NCBI GenBank assembly: GCA_963974125.1
Contig: CAXBCH010000012.1
Span: 1 to 64,000 of the forward strand
Origin: Haliea sp963974125
GTDB taxonomy: Bacteria; Pseudomonadota; Gammaproteobacteria; Pseudomonadales; Halieaceae
Direction: 5' to 3'
Length of the DNA: 64,000 nucleotides
A program made the position numbers and the translations under genes. The notes beneath the pieces are model-generated. The model saw nothing but the letters and a program-made list of their open reading frames with translations, did not search any database and was not told the DNA's origin. Positions within the stretch are counted from its first letter, which is position 1; each line of letters begins with the position of its first letter. This document shows, in pieces, positions 1 through 10,112 of the stretch.

Positions 1-31
1 GGGCGTGGGCAGCCCCCTGGATGGTCCGTGA
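1..31 (+). CDS. 3' end of an upstream gene, possibly imuB
   Basis: Reading from base 2, an open frame gives GVGSPLDGP and stops at TGA 29-31, three bases before the dnaE2 start. In many proteobacteria dnaE2 is the last gene of the imuA-imuB-dnaE2 SOS cassette, so this could be the end of the Y-family-like ImuB. Nine residues cannot confirm it, and the identity rests only on position. Confidence 0.35.
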   Translation, partial: GVGSPLDGP

Positions 32-34
32 GCC

Positions 35-3000
35 ATGCCCTACGCCGAACTCCACGCCCTCACCTGCTACAGCTTCCTGCGCGGCGCCTCCCATCCGCAG
101 GAGCTGGTGCAGCGTGCGCAGGAGCTGGGCTACGCGGCGCTGGCCATTACCGACGAGTGCTCGTTGGCGGGGGTGGTCAAGGCCCATGTGGCGGCGAAAG
201 CGGTGGAGTTGCCGTTGATCATCGGCAGCGAGCTGAACTTGGTGGAGGGCATTCGTCTGGTCGCGCTGGTGCCGAGTCGGGCGGCCTACAGCGAGCTGTC
301 GGGGCTGATCAGCCTGGCGCGGCGGCGCAGCCCCAAGGGGGAGTACCGGGTGGCGCTGCGGGATGTGATTTTTCATCTCAAGCGCTGTCTGTTGATCTGG
401 CTGCCGCGGGCGGAAGTGGCGGGTCGAGGCGTGGACCGGGCCGAAGAGGCGCACGGGAACACAGCCGACAGCGTCGAGTACGGCCATGGCCAGCAGCTGG
501 CGCGCTTGTGCAAGGGCCGGGTCTGGCTGGGCGTCAGCCACCTGCTGGGCGGCGACGATGTGGCCCGGCACCTGCGATTGCATGCCCTGGCGCAGACCCT
601 GGACCTGCCGATGGTGGCCTGTGGCGATGTGCAGATGCACATGGCTGCGCGCAAGCCCCTGCACGATGTATTCACCGCGCTGCGTCACAACACCAGTGTG
701 GCCCGGCTCGGGCGCCGACGGTTGGGCAACAGCCAGCAGCACCTGCGGCGGCTGGACAAGCTCGAGCAGCTCTATCCCCCCGCCCTGCTGGCGGCGACGC
801 TGGACATCACCCGCCGCTGCCAGTTCAGCCTCGAGGAACTGCGCTATGAGTATCCGGAAGAGGTGGTGCCGCCGGGGCAGACCGCAGGCGGCTACCTGCG
901 CGAGCTGGTGGAGGCGGGCTGCACGGTGCGCTGGCCCGGGGGCGTCTCCGCGGAGACGCGAACGCGCATTGAATACGAGCTCGAGTTGATTGCGGAGCTG
1001 CACTACGAGTACTACTTTCTCACGGTGTACGATCTGGTGCGCTTTGCCCGCGAACGCGGCATTCTCTGCCAGGGTCGCGGGTCGGCGGCCAATTCGGTGG
1101 TGTGCTACTGCCTGTTCATTACCGAGGTATCGCCGGAGCAGGTATCGCTGCTGTTCGAGCGCTTCATTTCCCGGGAGCGGGACGAGCCGCCGGATATCGA
1201 CGTCGACTTCGAGCACGAGCGCCGCGAGGAGGTCATCCAGTACATCTACGACAAGTACAGCCGCCGGCGGGCGGCACTGGCGGCCACGGTCATCACCTAC
1301 CGGGCGCGCAGCGCGGTGCGGGACGTGGGCAGGGCCCTGGGGCTGGACGCGGTGTTCGTGGACGACCTGGCTAAATCCATGGCCTGGTGGGACCGCAGCT
1401 CGGACCTCAGCAAGCGCTTCGAGGAGCAGGGCGTGGCCGGGCACGGCCAGCTGGCGGCGCTGTTCCAGCAACTGGTGCAGGAGATTCTCGGCTTCCCCCG
1501 CCACCTGTCGCAGCACGTGGGCGGCTTCGTGATCAGCCGCGGGCCGATCTCCCAGCTGGTGCCGGTGGAGAACGCCAGCATGGTGGACCGCACCGTGATC
1601 CAGTGGGACAAGGAGGATATCGAGGCCCTGGGCCTGCTCAAGGTGGACATCCTCGCCCTGGGGATGCTCTCGGCGATCCGCAAGAGCCTGGCGCTGGTGC
1701 ACCGGGATCACCCCCACATTCGCGAGCTCGCGGATATTCCCCGGGATGATGCCGCCACCTGGCGCATGCTGCAGCAGGCGGATTCGGTGGGTGTGTTCCA
1801 GGTGGAGTCCCGGGCCCAGATGTCGATGCTGCCGCGGCTGCGGCCTGCCTGCTTCTATGACCTGGTGATCCAGATTGCCATCGTTCGCCCGGGTCCCATC
1901 CAGGGCGACATGGTGCATCCGTTCCTGCGGCGCAAGCAGGGTTTGGAAGCGGTCACTTACCCCAGCGAGGAGATCCGCTCGGTGCTGGACCGCACTCTGG
2001 GGGTGCCCATTTTCCAGGAACAGGTGATCAAGCTGGCGATGGTGGCGGCGGGGTTTTCCGGCGGTGAAGCGGACCAGCTGCGCCGGGCCATCAGCAACTG
2101 GGGCAAGAACAGCAAGCTGCTGAGCTTCGAGCAGAAGCTGGTCCGGGGCATGATCGCGCGCGGCTACGAGGAGGATTTCGCCCACCGCCTGTTCGACCAG
2201 ATCAAGGGCTTTGGCGGCTACGGTTTCCCGGAGTCCCACTCCGCCAGCTTTGCCCTGCTGGCCTGGGTATCGGCCTGGCTCAAGTGTCACCACCCGGCGG
2301 CCTTTTTTGTGGGCCTGCTGAACAGCCAGCCGATGGGCTTTTACTCCCCTTCCCAGCTGCTCCAGGATGCTCGCCGCCACGGGGTGACGGTACTGCCGGT
2401 AGATGTAAACCAGAGCACCTGGGACCACCAGTTACTCGCTGCCACCAACTCCGGGCAGCCGCCCGTGCGCCTGGGGCTGCGGCTGGTAAAAGGTCTGAGC
2501 CGCAACGGTGCCCAGCGCCTGGTGGAGGCGCGGGCGCGGGAACCCTTCCGCCAGATCAGCCAGCTGCGACAGCGGGCGCAGCTGGACAAGCGCGACCTGG
2601 AGGCGCTGGCGGATGCAGATGCGCTGGCTTCCCTCAGCGGCAACCGCTACCAGTCCCAGTGGCAGGTCATGGCCCTGGAGCAGCCCCGGCCCCTGTTGCA
2701 GGAGGAACAGCAACAGCCCGCCAGCTATTTCAATGACGGCATCCAGCTGCCGGCCCCGGCGGTGGCGGAAGAAGTGCTGGCAGATTACCGCGCTACCGGC
2801 CTGACCCTGCGCGCCCACCCCCTCAGCCTGCTGCGCGAGCAGTATCCCTTCAACCGCTGCAAGCGCCACGCGGACCTGGACACGGTGGCGAACCGGGGCT
2901 TTGTCCGCATCGCCGGCCTGGTCACCTGCCGCCAGCGCCCTGGCAGCGCCTCCGGGGTGCTGTTCCTGACCCTGGAGGATGAAACCGGCAACAGCAACGT

Positions 3001-3178
3001 GGTGGTATGGACCCGCACCCAGGAACATTTCCGCCGCGAGCTGATGAACGGCCGGCTGCTGGTGGTGAAGGGCACCCTGGAGCGCAAGGACGGCGTCACC
3101 CATATCATCGCCGGTGCTCTCCACGACTACAGCGAGGCACTGGCAGAGCTGCCGCTGCAGTCGCGGGATTTCCACTGA
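35..3178 (+). CDS. dnaE2: Error-prone DNA polymerase III alpha subunit DnaE2 (ImuC)
   Basis: C-family polymerase of 1047 aa, the usual DnaE2 length and shorter than replicative DnaE. The N-terminal PHP domain begins MPYAELHALTCYSFLRG. The palm carries PDIDVDFEHERR near residues 388-399, which contains catalytic aspartates. An OB-fold typical of alpha subunits lies near the C-terminus (RIAGLVTCRQRPGS). The family performs damage-tolerant, mutagenic synthesis with ImuA and ImuB under LexA control. The start lies 3 nt after the preceding stop, so the gene is translated as part of an operon whose promoter and SOS box lie outside the window. The next gene follows after about 120 bp and is unrelated in function. 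Confidence 0.95.
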   Translation: MPYAELHALTCYSFLRGASHPQELVQRAQELGYAALAITDECSLAGVVKAHVAAKAVELPLIIGSELNLVEGIRLVALVPSRAAYSELSGLISLARRRSPKGEYRVALRDVIFHLKRCLLIWLPRAEVAGRGVDRAEEAHGNTADSVEYGHGQQLARLCKGRVWLGVSHLLGGDDVARHLRLHALAQTLDLPMVACGDVQMHMAARKPLHDVFTALRHNTSVARLGRRRLGNSQQHLRRLDKLEQLYPPALLAATLDITRRCQFSLEELRYEYPEEVVPPGQTAGGYLRELVEAGCTVRWPGGVSAETRTRIEYELELIAELHYEYYFLTVYDLVRFARERGILCQGRGSAANSVVCYCLFITEVSPEQVSLLFERFISRERDEPPDIDVDFEHERREEVIQYIYDKYSRRRAALAATVITYRARSAVRDVGRALGLDAVFVDDLAKSMAWWDRSSDLSKRFEEQGVAGHGQLAALFQQLVQEILGFPRHLSQHVGGFVISRGPISQLVPVENASMVDRTVIQWDKEDIEALGLLKVDILALGMLSAIRKSLALVHRDHPHIRELADIPRDDAATWRMLQQADSVGVFQVESRAQMSMLPRLRPACFYDLVIQIAIVRPGPIQGDMVHPFLRRKQGLEAVTYPSEEIRSVLDRTLGVPIFQEQVIKLAMVAAGFSGGEADQLRRAISNWGKNSKLLSFEQKLVRGMIARGYEEDFAHRLFDQIKGFGGYGFPESHSASFALLAWVSAWLKCHHPAAFFVGLLNSQPMGFYSPSQLLQDARRHGVTVLPVDVNQSTWDHQLLAATNSGQPPVRLGLRLVKGLSRNGAQRLVEARAREPFRQISQLRQRAQLDKRDLEALADADALASLSGNRYQSQWQVMALEQPRPLLQEEQQQPASYFNDGIQLPAPAVAEEVLADYRATGLTLRAHPLSLLREQYPFNRCKRHADLDTVANRGFVRIAGLVTCRQRPGSASGVLFLTLEDETGNSNVVVWTRTQEHFRRELMNGRLLVVKGTLERKDGVTHIIAGALHDYSEALAELPLQSRDFH

Positions 3179-3208
3179 GCGGATACCGCCGGGGCGGCGC
3201 GGACCACA

Positions 3209-3220
3209 TTGTGGCCACAA
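3209..3220. promoter_or_regulatory. 12-bp perfect palindrome upstream of amidohydrolase
   Basis: TTGTGGCCACAA is a perfect palindrome, almost extendable to CATT...AATG. It lies in the 118-bp gap between dnaE2 and the amidohydrolase gene, about 80 bp before the ATG. It could be an operator for the amidohydrolase/P450 pair, but no regulator gene is adjacent and a chance palindrome is possible. Confidence 0.25.
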
Positions 3221-3296
3221 ATGACCCTGTGCAGGCATGTTGCTTTTGGCATACTGCAACCCTTTTATCAGAGCAACAATGGAGAGGAGATCGCGC

Positions 3297-4610
3297 ATGC
3301 CCTGTTTGCAGTACTCGTTCAGCCGCGCCCTGGCCCTGGCCGCCGCCCTGCTGGGCACGGCCACCGCACAGGCTGCCACCACTGTCATCCATGCCGGCAC
3401 CCTGCTCGCGGTACCGGGCCAGCAACCGCTGACGGAGCAAACCCTGGTCGTTGTCGACGACAAGGTCAGCGAGATCCTGGACGGCTACCGGAACCCGGCA
3501 GAGATTGCGGAGGATGCAGAGCTCATCGACCTGAAAGACGGTTTCGTGATGCCCGGCCTGATGGACATGCATGTGCACCTGCAGGGAGAACTGGGCCCGC
3601 ACAATGACAGCGAGGACCTGAAGTACTCCTCCCAGCTGGTACAGATGCAGTCGCTGATGTACGCCCAGCGGACCCTGCAGGCCGGCTTTACCACCCTGCG
3701 CGAGGCGGGCTCCAGCGAACAGGAAATGTACGCCGTGCGGGACGCCATCAACCGCGGCTGGATCGACGGGCCGCGCATTATCGCCGCCGGCGGTGTCGGA
3801 GTGACCGGGGGCCACAATGACGTCAGCGGCATGAAGCCGGAGCTGATGGAATTCTATACCGACAGCACCATCTGCGATGGCCCCTACGACTGTCGCCGCG
3901 CCACCCGGGAGGCGATCAAGTACGGCGCCGACCTGATCAAGATCACCTCTACCGGCGGCGTGTTGACCGACCGCGCCACCGGCACCGGCCAGCAGATGGA
4001 GATGGATGAGCTGAAGGAAGTGGTCAATGCCGCCCGCCGCATGGGCCGCAAGGTCATCAGCCACGCCCACCAGGAGGAGGGCATCATCGCCGCCCTGGAA
4101 GCGGGCGTCGACAGCATCGAGCACGGCACCTATGTCGGGCCCGAATCGATCAAGCTGTTCAAGTCCACCGGCGCCTACCTGGTGCCCACCCTGCTGGCGG
4201 GCCACACCGTGAAGATCATGGCGACGGAATCGGACTTCATGAGCCCGGCGATTCGTGAAAAAGCCATCCGTGTCGGCAACGACATGCAGGCAAACTTTGC
4301 CAGGGCCCACAAGGCCGGGGTGAAAGTGGCCTTCGGCACCGACACCGGTGTCTCCCGTCACGGCGACAACGCCATGGAGGCGATACTGATGCACGACGCG
4401 GGCATGACGCCGATGGCAATCCTGGTCAGCGCCACCGTCAATGCGGCGGACCTGATCGACATGTCCGCCAGCCTCGGCACCCTGGAGCCGGGCAAGCAGG
4501 CCGATATCATTGCCCTGCAAAACTCGCCGCTGGAAAACATCGAAAGCCTGCTGGACGTGGGCTTTGTGATGAAGGGCGGCAAAGTCTTCAAACAACACCT
4601 CGCACTCTGA
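3297..4610 (+). CDS. Exported amidohydrolase (imidazolonepropionase-like, COG1228 type)
   Basis: Metal-dependent hydrolase of 437 aa. I chose ATG 3297 over upstream ATGs at 3237 and 3279 because GGAGAGGAG lies about 7 nt before it and translation then opens directly with a signal peptide (hydrophobic stretch, cut after TATAQA near residue 26). Metal ligands are visible: HVH at residues 92-94 (MDMHVHL), a candidate bridging Lys in DLIKITSTGG, His in SHAHQEEG and SIEHGT, and Asp in FGTDTGV. Family members hydrolyse cyclic amides, Xaa-Pro dipeptides or organophosphates, so the substrate cannot be told. The P450 gene follows after 12 nt, probably co-transcribed, suggesting a shared catabolic or detoxifying role. 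Confidence 0.85.
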   Translation: MPCLQYSFSRALALAAALLGTATAQAATTVIHAGTLLAVPGQQPLTEQTLVVVDDKVSEILDGYRNPAEIAEDAELIDLKDGFVMPGLMDMHVHLQGELGPHNDSEDLKYSSQLVQMQSLMYAQRTLQAGFTTLREAGSSEQEMYAVRDAINRGWIDGPRIIAAGGVGVTGGHNDVSGMKPELMEFYTDSTICDGPYDCRRATREAIKYGADLIKITSTGGVLTDRATGTGQQMEMDELKEVVNAARRMGRKVISHAHQEEGIIAALEAGVDSIEHGTYVGPESIKLFKSTGAYLVPTLLAGHTVKIMATESDFMSPAIREKAIRVGNDMQANFARAHKAGVKVAFGTDTGVSRHGDNAMEAILMHDAGMTPMAILVSATVNAADLIDMSASLGTLEPGKQADIIALQNSPLENIESLLDVGFVMKGGKVFKQHLAL

Positions 4611-4622
4611 CAGGAGATCGCC

Positions 4623-5888
4623 GTGACCGGTGCCACAACCCAGCAGCAACAACCGCCCTTCAAGCCCGCCGACGTGCTTGACGCCCACATCATGGGCGAC
4701 GAACGGACCATGTACGCCCTGTTTGACTACCTGCGCGCCAACGACCCGGTGGCCTGGGTAGAGCATCCCGACTACCGGCCGTTCTGGTCCCTGAGCCGCT
4801 ACGACGACATCAAGCGTATCGGCAGCGAGAACGACCGCTTTCTCAGTGCGCCGCGCACGGTGCTGGTACCCACGGCCTTCGAGGAGGCGCTGCTGGAACG
4901 TTTTGGCACCCGCAACGGCCTCGAGACCCTGATCCACATGGACCGGCCCAAGCACCTGAAACTGCGCCGGGTCACCCGCGAGTGGTTCCTGCCCCGCTCC
5001 ATCGAGAGCCTGACCGCCGAAGTGCAGGCGCTGTCGAAGGAATTTGTCGACAAGATGCAGGACATGGGCAGTGAGTGCGATTTTGTCCGTGACATCGCCC
5101 TGCTCTATCCACTGCGCATCATCCTCTCCATTCTGGGCCTGCCGCGGGAAGCTGAGGAGACCATGCTGAAGCTGACCCAGCAGCTGTTTGGCGGCCAGGA
5201 CCCGACCCTGCAGCGCGGCGACAGCGAAACCGCCGGGCTGGACGTGCTGAATGACTTCGGCGCCTATTTCGGCGAGGTGATCGAGGACCGCAAGAAGAAC
5301 CCGAAGGACGACCTGGCCACGGTACTGGCCAACGCGGAGGTGGACGGCGAGCCGATGAATGTGCTCGACCAGGCCAGCTACTTTATCATCACTGCCACCG
5401 CCGGCCACGATACCACCTCCGCGACCATCGGCGGCGGCATGAAGGCCCTGCTGGAGCACCCGGACCAGCTGGCCCTGTGGCGCGAGCGCCCGGATCTCGA
5501 CAACGGCGCGGCCAAGGAGATCATCCGCTGGGTGTCACCGGTGCGACACATGGTGCGCACCGCCACCGAGGACCTGGAACTGCACGGTCGCCAGATCCGC
5601 TCTGGCGACAACATCGCCCTCTGGTACCCCGCCGCCAACCGCGACCCGGAAGTCTTCGACCACCCCAACCGCCTCGATCTGCAACGGGACCCGAAAATCC
5701 AGCTCGCCTTCGGTTACGGCTCCCACATGTGCCTGGGCCAGCATCTGGCGGCGCTGGAAGTATCCTGTTTCTTCCGCGAGTTGCTGCCGAGGCTGAAGGA
5801 CATGGAACTCGCCGGTGACCCGGAGTGGGTCAAGGCGATCTTCGTCGGCGGCCTGAAATCGATGCCGGTGCGCTACACTCTGGACTGA
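4623..5888 (+). CDS. Cytochrome P450, bacterial class I type
   Basis: Soluble P450 monooxygenase of 421 aa without signal peptide. The I-helix oxygen-activation motif AGHDTT is at residues 260-265, the K-helix ExxR is E299-R302, and the heme loop FGYGSHMCLG places the thiolate ligand at Cys370. It starts with GTG after CAGGAG. It would need ferredoxin and ferredoxin reductase; neither is encoded nearby, so electrons must come from elsewhere. Similar enzymes hydroxylate steroids, fatty acids or terpenes, but the substrate is not predictable here. It lies 12 nt after the exported amidohydrolase gene. Confidence 0.92.
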   Translation: MTGATTQQQQPPFKPADVLDAHIMGDERTMYALFDYLRANDPVAWVEHPDYRPFWSLSRYDDIKRIGSENDRFLSAPRTVLVPTAFEEALLERFGTRNGLETLIHMDRPKHLKLRRVTREWFLPRSIESLTAEVQALSKEFVDKMQDMGSECDFVRDIALLYPLRIILSILGLPREAEETMLKLTQQLFGGQDPTLQRGDSETAGLDVLNDFGAYFGEVIEDRKKNPKDDLATVLANAEVDGEPMNVLDQASYFIITATAGHDTTSATIGGGMKALLEHPDQLALWRERPDLDNGAAKEIIRWVSPVRHMVRTATEDLELHGRQIRSGDNIALWYPAANRDPEVFDHPNRLDLQRDPKIQLAFGYGSHMCLGQHLAALEVSCFFRELLPRLKDMELAGDPEWVKAIFVGGLKSMPVRYTLD

Positions 5889-5944
5889 ACCGGTCGCAAT
5901 GTTTGTTGCCAAAGTTGGGAACCGCTGACGTCAACGAGGTCGAA

Positions 5945-6304
5945 ATGAAAACTTCGAGCATGCTGTTGGTGACCACTGTCCTGGCCCTGGCCCTGGCCGC
6001 GTGCTCGGGCACACCCCGGCCCATCGTCGACACCAAGGGTGTCGACATGAACCAGTACCACCAGGATATGGCTGAGTGCCAGCGCTTCGCCGCAGAGGTG
6101 AATGTCGCCGGCGGCGTGGCGCGCGGCGCCGGAGTGGGTGCGGCTGTCGGTGGTGCCATCGGCGCAGTGACCGGCAGCGGCACCGAAGGCGCGGCCACCG
6201 GTGCCATTACCGGTGGCGCCACCTCCGGCATCAAGAACGACCGCGAGCGGGAGCGGGTGGCCAAGAACTGCATGCGCGGCCGCGGCTACCGGGTGCTGAA
6301 CTGA
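5945..6304 (+). CDS. Glycine-zipper lipoprotein
   Basis: Small lipoprotein of 119 aa. The start at ATG 5945 gives a classical lipoprotein signal with lipobox LAAC and Cys20. The mature part holds a YMGG/OmpA-linker-like glycine zipper (GVGAAVGGAIGAVTG, then GAITGGATSG near residues 65-95) and ends in a basic, Cys-containing tail. Proteins of this kind sit in the outer membrane or periplasm, and many have no known function. It follows the P450 gene by 56 nt and is convergent with argG. Confidence 0.75.
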   Translation: MKTSSMLLVTTVLALALAACSGTPRPIVDTKGVDMNQYHQDMAECQRFAAEVNVAGGVARGAGVGAAVGGAIGAVTGSGTEGAATGAITGGATSGIKNDRERERVAKNCMRGRGYRVLN

Positions 6305-6338
6305 GCCGCGCTCAACCCCGGACCAGCGCCGCGGGCGC

Positions 6339-7559
<1,221 letters not shown>

Positions 7560-7690
7560 GAGTTGCTCCGTTTTCAGGGCTGTAAAGGGCCCGTATTCTA
7601 CTCCGGGGCAACAGGTGATTCCCAGTCCGTATTCCCGTAGGGTGGGGTTTACGTTACCATCCCCGCTGACATTCCCTGCCCTGGCCCACT

Positions 7691-8743
7691 GTGACTGAAC
7701 TCACTCTTACCCGCCCCGACGACTGGCACGTGCACCTGCGCGACGGCGACGCCCTGCCCCATACCTGCGCCGACATGGCACGGTATTTTGGCCGCGCCAT
7801 CGTCATGCCCAATCTGACCCCCCCGGTGACCACCGTGGCCGCCGCCGGCGCCTACCGGGAGCGCATCCTGGCGGCCATGGCCGGGCTACCTCGGCAGTTC
7901 GAGCCGCTGATGACCCTGTACCTGACCGACAGCACCGACGCCGCCGAGATTCGCCGCGCGGCAGACTGCGAGTTCGTGCACGCGGTCAAGCTTTACCCGG
8001 CGGGCGCCACCACCAACTCCGATGCCGGGGTGGCCCAGCTTGAGGCCCTGTACCCAACCCTGGAGGCCATGCAGGCGGTGGATCTGCCACTGCTGGTCCA
8101 CGGCGAGGTCACCGACAGCGAGGTCGATATCTTCGACCGGGAAAAAGCCTTCATTGATCGCCACCTGACGCCGATCGTGCAGCGATTCCCAAGCCTGAGG
8201 GTGGTGCTGGAACACATCACCACCGCCGATGCGGTGGACTTTGTCAGCACCTCGCCGGCAAACGTGGCCGCCACCATTACCAGCCACCACCTGTTGCTGA
8301 ACCGCAACGACATGCTGGTGGGTGGCATCCGGCCGCACCTGTATTGCCTGCCGATACTCAAACGCAACACCCACCAGCAGGCACTGATTCGCGCGGCCTG
8401 CTCCGGTAGCCCGAAATTCTTCCTCGGTACCGACTCCGCGCCCCACAGCACCGGGCGCAAGGAGACCGCCTGCGGCTGTGCCGGCTGCTACACCGCCCAT
8501 GCCGCCATCGAGCTGTATGCGGAAGTGTTCGAAGCCGAGGGCGCGCTGCCCCTGCTGGAGGGCTTCGCCAGCCACTTCGGGCCGGACTTCTACCGCCTGC
8601 CGCGCAACAGCGACAGCATCACCCTGCGCAAGGAAAGCTGGCAGGTACCGGCGCACCAGCCCCTCGGCGACACCAGCCTGACCCCGCTGCGAGCGGGCGA
8701 CGCCGTACACTGGCGAGTACTGGATCGGGACACCACGGTTTGA
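7691..8743 (+). CDS. pyrC: Dihydroorotase, class II
   Basis: Zinc amidohydrolase that closes N-carbamoyl-aspartate to dihydroorotate in pyrimidine synthesis. Length 350 aa matches the E. coli type. Metal ligands include HVH in DDWHVHLRDG, the Lys of HAVKLYPAGATTNS (carboxylated in the family), His in VHGEVTD and LEHITTA, and Asp in GTDSAPH. The start is GTG with no clear Shine-Dalgarno sequence. Its TGA overlaps the TTG start of rnt, so the two are translationally coupled. Confidence 0.97.
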   Translation: MTELTLTRPDDWHVHLRDGDALPHTCADMARYFGRAIVMPNLTPPVTTVAAAGAYRERILAAMAGLPRQFEPLMTLYLTDSTDAAEIRRAADCEFVHAVKLYPAGATTNSDAGVAQLEALYPTLEAMQAVDLPLLVHGEVTDSEVDIFDREKAFIDRHLTPIVQRFPSLRVVLEHITTADAVDFVSTSPANVAATITSHHLLLNRNDMLVGGIRPHLYCLPILKRNTHQQALIRAACSGSPKFFLGTDSAPHSTGRKETACGCAGCYTAHAAIELYAEVFEAEGALPLLEGFASHFGPDFYRLPRNSDSITLRKESWQVPAHQPLGDTSLTPLRAGDAVHWRVLDRDTTV

Positions 8744-9375
8744 CGGAAGCCAGCGGGCAACGCATCTGCGACCGCTTCCGCGGCTTCCTGCCGGTGGTCA
8801 TCGATGTGGAGTGCGGCGGCTTTGTCGCCGCCACTGACGCCATTCTGGAAATCGCTGCCACCATCGTACGCATGGACGAGGACGGCAACCTGGGCGTGCA
8901 TCGCACCCTCAACTTCCACGTCAAGCCCTTCGAGGGCGCCAACATCGAGCAGGCGGCGCTGGATTTCACCGGCATCGATCCCTGGCACCCCTTCCGGGAA
9001 GCGGTCGACGAAGCGGAAGCCTTGGACGAGTTGTTCAAGGTGGTGCGCAAGGAAGTTCGCGACCAGAGCTGCAATCGCGCCATCCTGGTAGGCCACAACG
9101 CCCACTTTGACGCCGGCTTTGTCAACGCGGCGGTGGAGCGCTGCGGTATCAAGCGCAACCCCTTCCACCCCTTCTCGTTTTTTGATACCGCCACCCTCGC
9201 CGGCCTGGCCTATGGCCAGACGGTCCTGGCCAAGGCCTGCAGGGAAGCGGGTATCGAGTTCGATAACGCCGAGGCACACTCCGCCGCCTACGATGCCGAA
9301 CGTACCGCCGAACTGTTCTGCGAAATCGTCAATCGCTGGAAGGATTCCGGCGGCTGGATGCCTGCGTTCTCCTGA
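8740..9375 (+). CDS. rnt: Ribonuclease T
   Basis: DEDD-family 3'-5' exoribonuclease of 211 aa that trims the CCA end of tRNA and other small RNA 3' ends. The Exo I motif is VVIDVECGGF (Asp, Glu), Exo II lies around GHNAHFDAGF and Exo III contains HSAAYDAERTAELF with the catalytic His and Asp. The start is TTG at 8740, overlapping the pyrC stop (TTGA), which supports coupled translation. A pyrC-rnt pair is common in Pseudomonas relatives. Confidence 0.96.
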   Translation: MTEASGQRICDRFRGFLPVVIDVECGGFVAATDAILEIAATIVRMDEDGNLGVHRTLNFHVKPFEGANIEQAALDFTGIDPWHPFREAVDEAEALDELFKVVRKEVRDQSCNRAILVGHNAHFDAGFVNAAVERCGIKRNPFHPFSFFDTATLAGLAYGQTVLAKACREAGIEFDNAEAHSAAYDAERTAELFCEIVNRWKDSGGWMPAFS

Positions 9376-9409
9376 GAGGACGAGACCATCGCGCCGCCTG
9401 CAGAGCGGC

Positions 9410-9438
9410 CTGTCAATTCCGCCCGGTTCAGCTATATT
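9410..9438 (+). promoter_or_regulatory. Candidate sigma-70 promoter
   Basis: CTGTCA (9410-9415) and TATATT (9433-9438) are spaced by 17 bp just upstream of the 33-codon ORF at 9471. It would drive that ORF and the DUF1269-like gene separately from pyrC-rnt. Support is by consensus only. Confidence 0.35.
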
Positions 9439-9470
9439 GGCGGCAAGTAAAGAATTGTGAGGTGGGTAGC

Positions 9471-9572
9471 ATGAGCAAAGACAGCGCGGCATTCCGAAAA
9501 GGCATGATCATGGTGGGCACTATCATCGGCCTCGCGGTCGTGATCATCCTTCTCGCCAGGTATATCGGCTAG
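9471..9572 (+). CDS. 33-residue single-pass membrane peptide
   Basis: ATG at 9471 is preceded by a good ribosome site (GAGGTGGGTAGC). The 33-residue product has a short charged N-terminus (MSKDSAAFRKG) and one hydrophobic helix from about residue 12 to 29, ending ARYIG. It lies 17 nt before the DUF1269-like gene and is probably co-transcribed with it. No family is recognised. The case for a real gene is the ribosome site, the clean transmembrane pattern and a plausible promoter just upstream. Confidence 0.55.
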   Translation: MSKDSAAFRKGMIMVGTIIGLAVVIILLARYIG

Positions 9573-9589
9573 CAAACGTAGGTATTCGC

Positions 9590-10096
9590 ATGAAGAGACT
9601 GTGTTTTTTGTCCCCGGACCTGGAGCATGCCCGCAAGGTGGTTGCGGACCTCAGGAACAACGGTATTGAAGAGCAGCATATCTACGTCCTGGCCCGCCAC
9701 GGCGTCGACATGGAGGACCTGCCCGATGCCGGCCCGGAGGCGGACGACTTCATGGCCGGCTACAAGCGCGGGCTGACCCTGGGCGGCAGCGCTGGCGTAC
9801 TGGCGGGTCTCACCGCCCTTGCCTTTCCCCCGGCGGGCATCGTGATCGGCGGTGGCTTCGTGCTGCTGACTGGCCTGTTCGGTGCCGGGGTCGGCGGCCT
9901 GCTGACCAGCATGGCCGGTGCCGCCTTTCCCAGCTCACGGCTGCAGGAGTTCGAGCAGGCCATCGAGGACGGCAACATCCTCATCATGGTGGATGTTCCC
10001 GCCAGTGAGGTTGGTGTGTTCGAAACCCTGATCAAGGACCTGGATCCGGCAGTCAGTGTTGAAGGCATTGAGCCTCCGGCAAAATTGATCCCCTGA
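9590..10096 (+). CDS. DUF1269-like membrane protein
   Basis: Protein of 168 aa. The N-terminal domain (MKRLCFLSPDLEHARKVVADL) predicts an alpha/beta fold with the FLSPD start seen in DUF1269 proteins. A Gly/Ala-rich hydrophobic hairpin spans residues 63-105 (GLTLGGSAGVLAGLTALAF and IVIGGGFVLLTGLFGAGVGG), and a second alpha/beta segment contains ILIMVDVP. Function is unknown; relatives are common in Pseudomonas and often respond to stress. The preceding 33-residue membrane peptide could be a partner. Confidence 0.7.
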   Translation: MKRLCFLSPDLEHARKVVADLRNNGIEEQHIYVLARHGVDMEDLPDAGPEADDFMAGYKRGLTLGGSAGVLAGLTALAFPPAGIVIGGGFVLLTGLFGAGVGGLLTSMAGAAFPSSRLQEFEQAIEDGNILIMVDVPASEVGVFETLIKDLDPAVSVEGIEPPAKLIP

Positions 10097-10112
10097 GCCG
10101 GACACCGCCGGC

